Origin: Proteobacteria bacterium SG_bin4
GTDB taxonomy: Bacteria; Pseudomonadota; Gammaproteobacteria; Burkholderiales; Nitrosomonadaceae
Reading direction: 5' to 3'
DNA: 64,000 bases
Assembly: GCA_002083395.1 (NCBI GenBank)
Contig: LWDH01000036.1
Location: 52,551 to 116,550, forward strand
Notes under the pieces: model-generated
Seen by the model: only the letters and a program-made list of their open reading frames with translations
The model's database searches: none
What the model was told of the DNA's origin: nothing
Position numbers and translations under genes: made by a program
In this document: positions 55,325-63,857 of the stretch, in pieces
Position numbering within the stretch: position 1 is the first letter of the stretch
Layout: the number at the start of each line of letters is the position of its first letter

Positions 55325-55359
55325 TTATTCACAAAGTTATCCACAGAATTTGTGGATAA
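55325..55359. promoter_or_regulatory. Cluster of three DnaA boxes
   Basis: TTATTCACA (55325-55333) and TTATCCACA (55337-55345) lie in direct orientation; TGTGGATAA (55351-55359) is the inverted perfect box five bases further on. All three fit TTATNCACA. The AT-rich stretch just upstream would suit an unwinding element. dnaA and dnaN are not in the window, so this may be a DnaA-titrating or regulatory site rather than the origin. Confidence 0.6.
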
Positions 55360-55529
55360 TGAAAAAAATCCCATGTGAAATAATGTGATAACAATTTTTA
55401 TGGTTAACTAAGAGTCAATCACTGAAACTTTAAACCATTCGGTGCTAATCTTTCCGATCCTTAAGCAGCTTTTATTTACCACGCCCAAATCTGCCAACCA
55501 ATTAATTATTAGCGTTTAATTGTTTCTAA

Positions 55530-55674
55530 GGAAGCACTGATTAATTCGCCGAGCAAGATGAGATGCAATGCGGATGGCGCGCAAGAAACGAGATATATCA
55601 ATCGGATAGGCGAGTTTCTGAGCACCCCGCCCAACGCAGCAAATCGCTTGCGCAGGCAATTAATCAGTGCTTCC
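55530..55674 (+). mobile_element. 145-bp MITE, copy 2 (complete), IS5-type ends
   Basis: Perfect 17-bp terminal inverted repeats GGAAGCACTGATTAATT and AATTAATCAGTGCTTCC, flanked on both sides by CTAA (55526-55529 and 55675-55678). A 4-bp CTAA duplication fits the YTAR target of IS5-group elements, and GGAAG at the tips agrees with that group. No coding capacity. The copy at 31168-31312 is its diverged relative in reverse orientation, of the same length. Confidence 0.88.
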
Positions 55675-55835
55675 CTAATTGATTTCTCCGGAAAAATAAA
55701 TCAAAAGCTTATTTGTGATAAACCATTAATTCAATTCATATAACATATGACTTGACACCAATTTCCAAAACTCTTTTACTCAGTCTTTTTCATGTAGTTG
55801 TATACTTCCAACCATCTTTCCGGCAGCAAATAACT

Positions 55836-57098
55836 ATGGAAGCATTCATACAGAAACTCAGACGTCGAGCTGCAATCCAGAAATACCTTGCATTTCTCGC
55901 ACTCGCCGGTGCGGTGGTTATTGTCTGGATCGGCACCGATTATTTTATCCATGAATCTCCAAAAATCGCCGCACAGGATATTGAACAACAAAGAAAACTC
56001 ATTTCTTCGCAAGATGTCATTTCCCGGTTAGCCAGTTTGAGTATGAGCATTTTTAACAATGCCGAGCAATTGAGCAATGCTGAGAATGAACTAATTAATA
56101 CCCAGATAGTTTTGCGCTATGACGGAAATTCTGGTTTAGATGATATTAAAAGCACTCTCTATTTTGATCTGGCAAAATCAGGCAATCCTGTATCGCAGGA
56201 TGTCTACCAACACAATTTTTATTCACTCGGTAAAAAGAATTTAAATGAAATAGATTCTCTCTTGAATGATATTAGAAGGGCCAACAGCTATCTTGAAAGT
56301 GAAAACGCCATCGATAAATTCCTGACAGATTTGCAAACCACGCAAAATTCCAACAAAAAGCGTCTTGAAGAACTTGTGCATGGAACAAATAAGCTTAAAG
56401 CAGATCTCGTTCTCACCCGGAGTAGGATTAGGCAAATTGGAGAAACCATCCCAACTCCAGCTGAGCTGAAAAGATTGATCGCATACAGCCTACAAGCAAT
56501 CCAGGATCTGGAAAAAACGATCAAAGACTTCGACGAAAAAATGTCTACCAATCAATTTCCGAGAGAAGCCGAAGAACAAATAAAAATGATGCTGCAAACT
56601 AACAAAGAAGTTATTGAGCAAATTGAAGCATTTAAAATTAAAGTAATCAGCAATCGGGATTTGTACCAGGAAAAATTGCAGAAACAACAAGAATTGGTCA
56701 ATAAACTCCGCGCCGAGAAAGCCAATCTGGAAGCGGAAAAGGAATTTACCGTGTCCCTTCGGAGTGGCACCGAGCCAGTCATGGCGGATAGCAAAGTGGC
56801 TTTCTATGTTTCCACGAACATTGCCCGCCTTGGCATCATGATCGTCACACTATTTCTGGCCCAAGTGTTCATTTCAATCTACCGCTATTTGACGAAGATT
56901 TCGAATTTTTACCATGCCAGAGCCGATGCACTGGAAATATTGACACAAACAGACGCGCTAAAAAATACCGATTTGCCAGGCTCGATCGAAATGTTTTCCA
57001 ATATCTTTTCGCCGGAAAAGGTTGATTTCGGAAAAATGCCGCAAACACCCGTGAATGAAGCGATTAAAAGCGCGCAATCGGTTTTCCCCAAATCCTAG
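55836..57098 (+). CDS. Coiled-coil protein with two membrane helices, unknown function
   Basis: 420 residues from the ATG at 55836; an in-frame TTG at 55752 would add a hydrophobic stretch but has no ribosome site. A helix near 16-38 (YLAFLALAGAVVIVWIGTDYFI) and one near 330-352 (GIMIVTLFLAQVFISIYRYL) flank about 290 residues of mostly coiled coil (EEQIKMMLQTNKEVIEQIEAFKIK, KQQELVNKLRAEKANLEAEKEF). A soluble tail of about 70 residues follows. The layout suggests a large extracytoplasmic helical domain held at both ends. I do not recognise the family. Monocistronic, next to the MITE and DnaA boxes. Confidence 0.7.
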   Translation: MEAFIQKLRRRAAIQKYLAFLALAGAVVIVWIGTDYFIHESPKIAAQDIEQQRKLISSQDVISRLASLSMSIFNNAEQLSNAENELINTQIVLRYDGNSGLDDIKSTLYFDLAKSGNPVSQDVYQHNFYSLGKKNLNEIDSLLNDIRRANSYLESENAIDKFLTDLQTTQNSNKKRLEELVHGTNKLKADLVLTRSRIRQIGETIPTPAELKRLIAYSLQAIQDLEKTIKDFDEKMSTNQFPREAEEQIKMMLQTNKEVIEQIEAFKIKVISNRDLYQEKLQKQQELVNKLRAEKANLEAEKEFTVSLRSGTEPVMADSKVAFYVSTNIARLGIMIVTLFLAQVFISIYRYLTKISNFYHARADALEILTQTDALKNTDLPGSIEMFSNIFSPEKVDFGKMPQTPVNEAIKSAQSVFPKS

Positions 57099-57191
57099 CA
57101 GCACCAATTAAGCGCAGCCTTTTTCCTATCTTGCTGCTAGATTAGTTACTTGAACGATACAAACGATGTGGGTGTTCCTGAAAACTGCTAT

Positions 57192-57278
57192 TGGTGCCGA
57201 GAGGGGGAATCGAACCCCCATGATGTCACCATCGCGGGATTTTGAGTCCCGTGCGTCTACCAATTCCGCCATCTCGGC
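57192..57278 (-). tRNA. tRNA-Leu (anticodon CAA)
   Basis: 87 bases including an encoded CCA end. The acceptor stem GCCGAGA pairs with TCTCGGC. The anticodon arm CGGGA-CTCAAAA-TCCCG gives anticodon CAA, reading UUG codons. A long variable arm typical of class II tRNA-Leu and a T-arm with GTTCGA are present. It lies opposite queA, just upstream of that gene. Confidence 0.97.
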
Positions 57279-57390
57279 CTACGGTTGAACTGTCTGATTG
57301 AATCAACAGAAGGCGCAATTATCACTGAAATCCCGAACTACAGCAAGCTGCACCGGTGGAAAACCCGGCGCAGCCGGTATAATAAGCAAC

Positions 57391-58425
57391 ATGAAAACTC
57401 AGGATTTCGATTTTTACCTACCTACCGAGCTGATCGCACAATTCCCCGCCGAGCAACGCACCAGCAGCCGTTTGCTTTATTTGGATAGTACCGCCCAACG
57501 ATGGCAGGATACGTTTTTTTCCAGCTTGCCGGAGTTTCTGCGCCCTGGAGACGTAATGGTGTTCAACGATACTCAGGTGATCAAAGCTCGCTTGTTTGGC
57601 AAAAAAGACAGTGGCGGCAAAGTGGAAGTACTGGTGGAGCGGATTTTGGACGATCGTCACGTGCTGGCGGCGATTCGCGCCAGTCATGCTCCCAAGCCGG
57701 ATTCCCGGTTGTGGCTGGCGGATGCGATACCGGTCACCGTGATCGAGCGTGCGCAGGAATTTTACACGCTGCGTTTTGAGCATGTGCAATCAGTGACAGA
57801 ATTACTGCAACGCTACGGTCAATTACCGCTACCACCATATATCAACCGGTCTGCAACCGATTCCGATGAGGCACGCTACCAAACCGTTTACGCCCGGAAT
57901 GCCGGAGCAGTCGCGGCGCCAACCGCCGGCTTACACTTTGATCAGCACATGCTGGATCATTTGCAATCGCTCGGCGTTGCAATTGCCTATGTCACATTGC
58001 ATGTCGGTGCGGGCACGTTCCAACCAGTGCGCGTTGATAATATCGCCGAACACTCCATGCACAGCGAAAGCTATCATATTCCGCAAACCACAGTGGATGC
58101 GATTCAAAACACCCGGTTAGCAGGCGGCCGGGTTCTGGCAGTCGGCACTACGTCATTGCGTGCTTTGGAAGCTTGCGCATCGGCGCATCAAGGACAACTG
58201 GCCGCCGGTTATGGTGAAACACGGATTTTTATTACGCCGGGCTATCGTTTTCAAGTGGTTGAACGATTGCTCACCAATTTCCACTTGCCGCGTTCAACAT
58301 TGCTCATGCTGGTTTCCGCGTTTGCCGGCATGGATAATATCCGGCAAGCCTATCAACACGCTATTAATCAACGATACCGTTTTTTCAGTTATGGAGACGC
58401 CATGCTGATCGAGAGAGAACAATGA
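57391..58425 (+). CDS. queA: S-adenosylmethionine:tRNA ribosyltransferase-isomerase
   Basis: 344 residues from the ATG at 57391 (MKTQDFDFYLPTELIAQFPAEQR, the usual start); readings to 57298 have no support. Converts preQ1 in tRNA to epoxyqueuosine using SAM. VMVFNDTQVIKARLFG, PLPPYI, YARNAGAVAAPTAGLHFD, TLHVGAGTFQPVR and TNFHLPRSTLLMLVSAFAG are diagnostic. TATAAT lies just 7 bases before the ATG, and no ribosome site is visible, which could mean a leaderless transcript. The stop overlaps tgt by 4 bases. Confidence 0.97.
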   Translation: MKTQDFDFYLPTELIAQFPAEQRTSSRLLYLDSTAQRWQDTFFSSLPEFLRPGDVMVFNDTQVIKARLFGKKDSGGKVEVLVERILDDRHVLAAIRASHAPKPDSRLWLADAIPVTVIERAQEFYTLRFEHVQSVTELLQRYGQLPLPPYINRSATDSDEARYQTVYARNAGAVAAPTAGLHFDQHMLDHLQSLGVAIAYVTLHVGAGTFQPVRVDNIAEHSMHSESYHIPQTTVDAIQNTRLAGGRVLAVGTTSLRALEACASAHQGQLAAGYGETRIFITPGYRFQVVERLLTNFHLPRSTLLMLVSAFAGMDNIRQAYQHAINQRYRFFSYGDAMLIEREQ

Positions 58426-59507
58426 TTTTTCAATTACATGCTACCGATCATGGCGCCCGCCGCGGTACCCTGACATTGGCTCACGGCACTATCGAAACGC
58501 CGGTTTTCATGCCGGTAGGAACCTATGGCGCGGTTAAAGGTATGTCACCCGATGCGCTGCAAGCCATCCATGCTCAAATTATTTTGGGCAACACGTTTCA
58601 TTTATGGCTGCGTCCAGGTCTTGAAGTTATCGAAGCGCACCAGGGATTGCATGGCTTCATGGGATGGCAAGGACCAATTCTGACCGACTCCGGCGGTTTT
58701 CAAGTGTTCAGCTTGGGTGATCTGCGCAAAATCACCGAACAAGGCGTACATTTTCAATCGCCGGTGAATGGCGATCGTTGTTTCTTATCGCCGGAAGAAT
58801 CGATGCGGATTCAACGCGTGCTCAATTCCGACATCGTGATGATCTTCGATGAATGCACACCTTACCCGGCGGACGAAACGGCCGCGAGGTTATCGATGGA
58901 GCTCAGTCTGCGCTGGGCGGAGCGCTCCAAGCAGGCGCACAGTAATAATCCCAATGCGCTCTTCGGTATTGTGCAAGGCGGCATGTATGAACAGCTTCGC
59001 GACCGCTCGTTGGCTGGGCTGGTTAACATCGGCTTTGACGGCTACGCCATCGGCGGACTCTCGGTCGGCGAACCTAAAACTGATATGCGGCGCATCTTAA
59101 ACCATACTACACCGCTGCTGCCTGTCGATAAACCACGGTATTTAATGGGTGTCGGCACACCGCAAGATATCGTGCATGCCGTAGCGCAAGGCATTGATAT
59201 GTTTGACTGCGTATTACCGACGCGCAATGCACGCAATGGCTGGTTATACACGCGCGAAGGCGTGCTCAAGTTGCGCAATAGCAAATACCGGTTGGATACC
59301 TCACCGCCCGATGAACAATGCGGTTGCTATACCTGCCGGCATTTCAGCCGGGCTTATTTGCATCACTTGCAACGCATCAACGAAATGCTGGGCGCTCATT
59401 TAAATACCATTCACAATTTATTCTATTATCAGCAGTTAATGGCGGATATACGAACGGCGATCGAGAACAAACAATTTGAAGAATATGCACAAGAATTTCT
59501 GGCATAA
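58422..59507 (+). CDS. tgt: tRNA-guanine transglycosylase
   Basis: 361 residues. Exchanges G34 for preQ1 in GUN-anticodon tRNAs; works directly before QueA. TPVFMPVGTYGAVKGM, LTDSGGFQVFSLGDLRKI with the catalytic Asp, GIVQGGMYEQLR, GGLSVGEPK, and the zinc site CGCYTCRHFSRAYLHHL. Overlaps queA, and is followed by yajC and the secD-secF genes, the common proteobacterial order. Confidence 0.98.
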   Translation: MIFQLHATDHGARRGTLTLAHGTIETPVFMPVGTYGAVKGMSPDALQAIHAQIILGNTFHLWLRPGLEVIEAHQGLHGFMGWQGPILTDSGGFQVFSLGDLRKITEQGVHFQSPVNGDRCFLSPEESMRIQRVLNSDIVMIFDECTPYPADETAARLSMELSLRWAERSKQAHSNNPNALFGIVQGGMYEQLRDRSLAGLVNIGFDGYAIGGLSVGEPKTDMRRILNHTTPLLPVDKPRYLMGVGTPQDIVHAVAQGIDMFDCVLPTRNARNGWLYTREGVLKLRNSKYRLDTSPPDEQCGCYTCRHFSRAYLHHLQRINEMLGAHLNTIHNLFYYQQLMADIRTAIENKQFEEYAQEFLA

Positions 59508-59553
59508 GCGGTCATCATGCTAATATGTGCGCTTTTGGTATAAGGAGATTATG

Positions 59554-59988
59554 ATGCTGATTAGTGACGCATTTGCTCAGGCCGCTTCGACAACACAGAA
59601 CGAAGCCGGTTGGGTGGCATTATTACCGATGGTCGGTATACTGGTTCTGTTTTACTTTTTGTTAATCCGTCCGCAAGCGAAACGCGCGAAAGAACATAAA
59701 CAAATGGTGGAAGCGCTGCAAAAAGGCGATGAAGTCATCACCAACGGCGGCATCCTAGGACAAATTCTCAATGTTAGTGAATCCTACGTGATTATCGAGA
59801 TTGCACCAACCATTGAAATTACCGTTTTGAAATCTTCGGTACAAACCCTATTACCCAAAGGCACACTGAGAAGTATTGAACCTAAAGGCAAATCCTCAAA
59901 AACCAAAGCACCCAAAACAGACAATAATAAAATCGAACCCGTTGCAGAAGCACAGGAAAATAAAAATCCCGATGCTGAAAAACAATAA
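59554..59988 (+). CDS. yajC: Preprotein translocase accessory subunit YajC
   Basis: 144 residues from the ATG at 59554, with GGAG 6 bases upstream (the ATG at 59551 is too near). One membrane helix (about 20-42; LLPMVGILVLFYFLLIRPQAKRAKEH) and a cytoplasmic domain with GDEVITNGGILGQI. Part of the SecDF-YajC complex. The C-terminus carries about 40 extra Lys/Pro/Glu-rich residues beyond the usual end. Confidence 0.95.
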   Translation: MLISDAFAQAASTTQNEAGWVALLPMVGILVLFYFLLIRPQAKRAKEHKQMVEALQKGDEVITNGGILGQILNVSESYVIIEIAPTIEITVLKSSVQTLLPKGTLRSIEPKGKSSKTKAPKTDNNKIEPVAEAQENKNPDAEKQ

Positions 59989-60068
59989 AGGACTCTGGCA
60001 ACTATTTCATAATTGCCAAGCTTTTATCTTAATAACTATTTTAATTTTCTAATTTTCGACTGATATCC

Positions 60069-62123
60069 ATGAACCGCTACGCACTTTGGCAATATCTGAT
60101 TATTGCGGTTTCACTCCTACTAGGCTTGCTTTATACGCTGCCAAATTTTTATGGCGAATCGCCAGCTGTTCAGATTTCACCGTTACGGGTCAGCGTTAAT
60201 ACCGATACGGCTTTGATGCAACGTGTAGAAGACGCTCTCAAACAAGCCAATCACGAAACGACTGGAATTTATCTTGAGGAAGGTAGCATCAAAGTACGAT
60301 TCGCCGATACCGATACGCAAATCAAAGCGAAAGATCTTTTGGAGTCGACGCTTGGCAATGACTACATTATTGCATTGAATCTGCTGCCGAATTCTCCGCA
60401 ATGGCTGACAAGTTTGGGAGCGCTCCCCATGTACTTGGGGCTTGATCTCCGTGGCGGTGTCCATTTCATGCTGGCAGTGGATATGGACGGTGCGCTGGAC
60501 AAGTCACTCGATCGATACAGTGCAGACATACGCGGCACGCTGCGCGAGAAGAAAATTTCCTACGCTGGATTGGAAAAACATGAGAAAAAGCTGACCATCA
60601 AGTTTCGCGATGCTGAAACGCGCAGCCAAGCTGAGGCGGAACTCAAAAACAATTTCACCGATCTCGGGTTCAGTTATGAAGATGCCGGTAACCGCTATCA
60701 TTTAGTGGCAGCGATCAAACCGGACGCGCAGCTTCGCATGCAAGATGCAACCGTGATACAAAATATTACTACGTTGCGTAACCGGGTAAACGAACTGGGT
60801 GTTGCCGAACCCATTATTCAGAAAGCCGGTGCGGACAGGGTCATTGTTCAATTACCGGGGGTGCAAGATACCGCCAAAGCCAAAGAGATTCTCGGACGGA
60901 CAGCCACACTGGAAGTCCGCATGGTTGATGATGAGCACGACCTGGATGCGGCAATCCGCGGAAAAGTTCCATTTGGCACCGAGCTTTACGAAGAACGCGG
61001 CGGTATCCCGATACTTGTTAAAAAACAGGTGTTGCTGACCGGCGAGCGCATCACAGATGCACAGCCCGGCTTTGATAAAGATAACCAGCCAGCCGTACAT
61101 ATCAACCTGGACAACAATGGTTCGCGCATTTTCAAGCAATTGACACGCGAAAACGTCGGCAGAAGAATGGCGATACTTCTGATCGAAAAAAATCATACCG
61201 AAGTAGTTACGGCGCCGGTCATCCGCGAAGAAATCGGTGGCGGACGTGTACAAATCAGTGGCCGCATGACCAGTATGGAAGCTCGCGACGTCGCATTGCT
61301 GCTACGTGCCGGAGCGCTTGCCGCACCGATGGATATCATCGAGGAACGTACGGTTGGGCCGAGCCTTGGCGCAGATAATATTGCCCGTGGTTTTAATTCA
61401 ACCCTCTACGGTTTCCTGGCTGTTGCGATTTTCATAGCCGTTTACTACACGGCTTTTGGTGTAATTTCGGTACTTGCTCTGGGTTTGAATTTACTGTTGC
61501 TAGTCGGTTTACTATCCATTATGCAGGCTACATTAACACTCCCCGGCATGGCTGCGCTTGCCTTGACGGTGGGGATGGCGATTGATGCGAATGTGTTGAT
61601 CAATGAAAGAATCCGCGACGAATTACGCAGTGGATTATCCCCGCAACTTGCCATTCATGCCGGCTATGAGCGTGCTTTCGGAACGATTTTGGACTCCAAC
61701 ATTACCACGCTGATCGCTGGTATCGCTTTATTTGCTTTCGGCTCCGGCCCTGTCAAAGGATTTGCGGTGGTACTTTGTTTGGGCATTCTGACTTCTGTAT
61801 TTACAGCAATTTTCGTCTCTCGCGGCATGGTTAATCTGATATACGGCAGCAGACGCAAATTGGACTATGTGCCAATCGGGAAAATCTGGATACCTGAGAA
61901 TCAAACAAGTCTTAAAACGATTTCTTCTGAAGAAAAAGATGATAAAAAGCTTAAAGTTTCAGAAACATCCGGCGCATTAGAAAAATCTGATGCCGAACAA
62001 CTAGCTAAGACTTTAAATGAGCCCAGTCAAACCGATAGCGCTTTGTTTCAATCCGAGGAAAAACCCTCAGCTAAAACAAAAGGCAAACGTAAATCTGCGG
62101 AAAGCAAGCAATCCAAGTCGTAA
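60069..62123 (+). CDS. secD: Protein translocase subunit SecD
   Basis: 684 residues. Proton-driven chaperone that pulls exported proteins out at the periplasmic side. N-terminal helix (about 5-25), a large periplasmic region with LPMYLGLDLRGGVHFMLAVDMD, and five C-terminal helices with GMAIDANVLINERIRDELRSG. After residue about 600 comes a tail of about 80 residues rich in Lys, Ser and Glu, longer than in common SecD proteins. YajC in the same operon has a similar charged tail. Confidence 0.97.
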   Translation: MNRYALWQYLIIAVSLLLGLLYTLPNFYGESPAVQISPLRVSVNTDTALMQRVEDALKQANHETTGIYLEEGSIKVRFADTDTQIKAKDLLESTLGNDYIIALNLLPNSPQWLTSLGALPMYLGLDLRGGVHFMLAVDMDGALDKSLDRYSADIRGTLREKKISYAGLEKHEKKLTIKFRDAETRSQAEAELKNNFTDLGFSYEDAGNRYHLVAAIKPDAQLRMQDATVIQNITTLRNRVNELGVAEPIIQKAGADRVIVQLPGVQDTAKAKEILGRTATLEVRMVDDEHDLDAAIRGKVPFGTELYEERGGIPILVKKQVLLTGERITDAQPGFDKDNQPAVHINLDNNGSRIFKQLTRENVGRRMAILLIEKNHTEVVTAPVIREEIGGGRVQISGRMTSMEARDVALLLRAGALAAPMDIIEERTVGPSLGADNIARGFNSTLYGFLAVAIFIAVYYTAFGVISVLALGLNLLLLVGLLSIMQATLTLPGMAALALTVGMAIDANVLINERIRDELRSGLSPQLAIHAGYERAFGTILDSNITTLIAGIALFAFGSGPVKGFAVVLCLGILTSVFTAIFVSRGMVNLIYGSRRKLDYVPIGKIWIPENQTSLKTISSEEKDDKKLKVSETSGALEKSDAEQLAKTLNEPSQTDSALFQSEEKPSAKTKGKRKSAESKQSKS

Positions 62124-62148
62124 TTAATCGGAATTTAAGGAAGTTACA

Positions 62149-63087
62149 ATGGAATTATTCAGGTTTAATCGTGACATCCCCTTCATGAGCTGGAGGAAAA
62201 CAGGGGCCGTTATTTCAATCACAACATTTGTTCTTTCTGTTTTCTTTATTGCCACGAAGGGATTGAATCTCGGTGTCGATTTTACCGGTGGCACGGTTCT
62301 TGAAGTCGGTTATACCCAAACCGCTGACCTTCAAAAAATCAGAAGCGTTTTATCTGATCTTCAAATGCCGGATGCCAGTGTGCAAAACTTTGGTACCTCA
62401 CGTGACGTCATGATACGTCTACCGCTTCGATCTGAAATTTCCAGCGCGCAGTTGTCTGAGACAGTTTTGGCCGCGCTTAAACAAGCCGATAGTACCGTTG
62501 AAATGCGCCGTGTTGAATTTGTGGGTCCGCAAGTTGGGCAAGAATTACTCGAGAATGGCGCACTTGCACTATTGTTTGTGTCATTGGGTATCGTTGCTTA
62601 TCTCGCGATGCGATTCGAGTGGAAATTCGGCGTTGCGGGCATCATCGCCAACTTACATGATGTTGTGATTATCGTTGGTTTTTTTGCATTTTTTCAGTGG
62701 GAATTCTCGTTAACTGTGTTAGCGGCAGTTCTGGCAATCCTAGGTTATTCCGTTAACGAATCGGTGGTTATTTTTGACCGGATCCGGGAGAATTTTAGAA
62801 AACAGCGTAGAGCATCATTATCACAGGTCATTGATAATGCAATTACATTGACAATGTCCCGCACAATTATTACGCATGGCAGTACTCAAATGGTTGTCAT
62901 TGCTATGTTATTATTCGGAGGCGAAGTTTTGTATTATTTCGCACTCGCTCTCACCATCGGTATTCTGTTTGGCATTTATTCTTCAATAATGGTTGGCAGT
63001 TCTATACTGATGCTGCTCGGTGTAAAACGTGAAGACTTGGTGAAACTGGAAAAGAAACCACTCGAAAACGATGGCGCAGTCGTTTAG
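62149..63087 (+). CDS. secF: Protein translocase subunit SecF
   Basis: 312 residues. Partner of SecD. Six helices: near 20-38, 135-155, 160-182, 188-208, 245-265, 270-292. LGVDFTGGTVLEVGY, GPQVGQELLENGALALL, AILGYSVNESVVIFDRIRENFR and MSRTIITHGSTQMVV are canonical. 25 bases after secD. Confidence 0.97.
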   Translation: MELFRFNRDIPFMSWRKTGAVISITTFVLSVFFIATKGLNLGVDFTGGTVLEVGYTQTADLQKIRSVLSDLQMPDASVQNFGTSRDVMIRLPLRSEISSAQLSETVLAALKQADSTVEMRRVEFVGPQVGQELLENGALALLFVSLGIVAYLAMRFEWKFGVAGIIANLHDVVIIVGFFAFFQWEFSLTVLAAVLAILGYSVNESVVIFDRIRENFRKQRRASLSQVIDNAITLTMSRTIITHGSTQMVVIAMLLFGGEVLYYFALALTIGILFGIYSSIMVGSSILMLLGVKREDLVKLEKKPLENDGAVV

Positions 63088-63179
63088 CTTATTTTGTCTG
63101 ATTCTCTCTATACACCATGAACAATCATTTTGCTATCAATTCAAATTAACCAGCAATTGAGCATGGAGATTAGATAGGT

Positions 63180-63782
63180 TTGATTACCGATATCATCGCA
63201 TGGATTGTCAGTACAGTCAGCAGCTTAGGATATCTAGGAATTTTTATCCTGATGCTGATTGAGTCCAGTTTTATCCCATTTCCCAGTGAAGTAATCATGA
63301 TACCGGCGGGCTACTTAGCATCCAAAGGTGAAATGAACATGCTGGTTGTCATTGGGTGCGGAATTTTGGGTAGTTTGTTTGGTGCTCTCATTAATTATTA
63401 TTTAGCAATCCGATTAGGGCGGCCTCTGCTCCTGCAGTACGGAAAATATGTGATGTTTAAGGAGCACCATTTGCTGCAAATGGAAAGTTTTTTTGCACGG
63501 CATGGGCATATATCGACGTTTACAGGCCGCTTAATCCCAATGATTCGTCAATACATTTCAATACCGGCCGGATTGGCTAGAATGAATCTGTCGGTTTTCT
63601 GTTTTTATACCAGCCTGGGAGCCGGTATTTGGGTGACTATTCTTTCCCTATTAGGTTATTTCATCGGTGAGAATGAAATGCTGATCAAGGAATATTTAAG
63701 AGACATCATTATTGCGCTTGTCCTGAGCTGTGGAATTGGCATTACGATTTACTGGTTTTATCAACGACGCAATAATAATTGA
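63180..63782 (+). CDS. DedA family membrane protein
   Basis: 200 residues, TTG start with weak AGG/GGAG sites 1-11 bases upstream; no in-frame ATG lies near the beginning. Inner-membrane protein with about five hydrophobic segments; ESSFIPFPSEVIMIPAGYLAS and FFARHGHISTFTGRLIPMIRQYISIPAGLARM are DedA/SNARE-assoc signatures. DedA proteins include flippase-like undecaprenyl-phosphate transporters and other lipid carriers; which type this is cannot be read here. Confidence 0.93.
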   Translation: MITDIIAWIVSTVSSLGYLGIFILMLIESSFIPFPSEVIMIPAGYLASKGEMNMLVVIGCGILGSLFGALINYYLAIRLGRPLLLQYGKYVMFKEHHLLQMESFFARHGHISTFTGRLIPMIRQYISIPAGLARMNLSVFCFYTSLGAGIWVTILSLLGYFIGENEMLIKEYLRDIIIALVLSCGIGITIYWFYQRRNNN

Positions 63783-63796
63783 TAAGGAATATCAGA

Positions 63797-63840
63797 AGCA
63801 CAGTATTCGAGCAATGCTCTGAACACTGTGTTCCTGTTTT
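63797..63840 (+). terminator. Intrinsic terminator after the DedA gene
   Basis: CACAGT/ACTGTG (63799-63804, 63825-63830) closes a stem with an inner TTCGAGC/GCTCTGAA part around an AAT loop, followed by TTCCTGTTTT. It ends the secD-secF-dedA transcript and lies between convergent genes. Confidence 0.75.
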
Positions 63841-63857
63841 GTTAACTTCTAATTAAT

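Larger units (their letters stand above)
55096..55835. other. Gene-free stretch with DnaA boxes and a MITE
   Basis: About 740 bases. The first 220 are very AT-rich, with a run near 55190-55275. A DnaA-box cluster follows at 55325-55359, then a complete MITE at 55530-55674. The remaining bases lead to the coiled-coil protein gene. No protein-coding frame with a ribosome site is seen. Confidence 0.5.

Noticed and set aside
55752..55835. TTG start extending the coiled-coil protein by 28 residues
   Set aside because: No ribosome site, and the extra hydrophobic stretch would give three membrane segments with unlikely topology; the ATG at 55836 is simpler.
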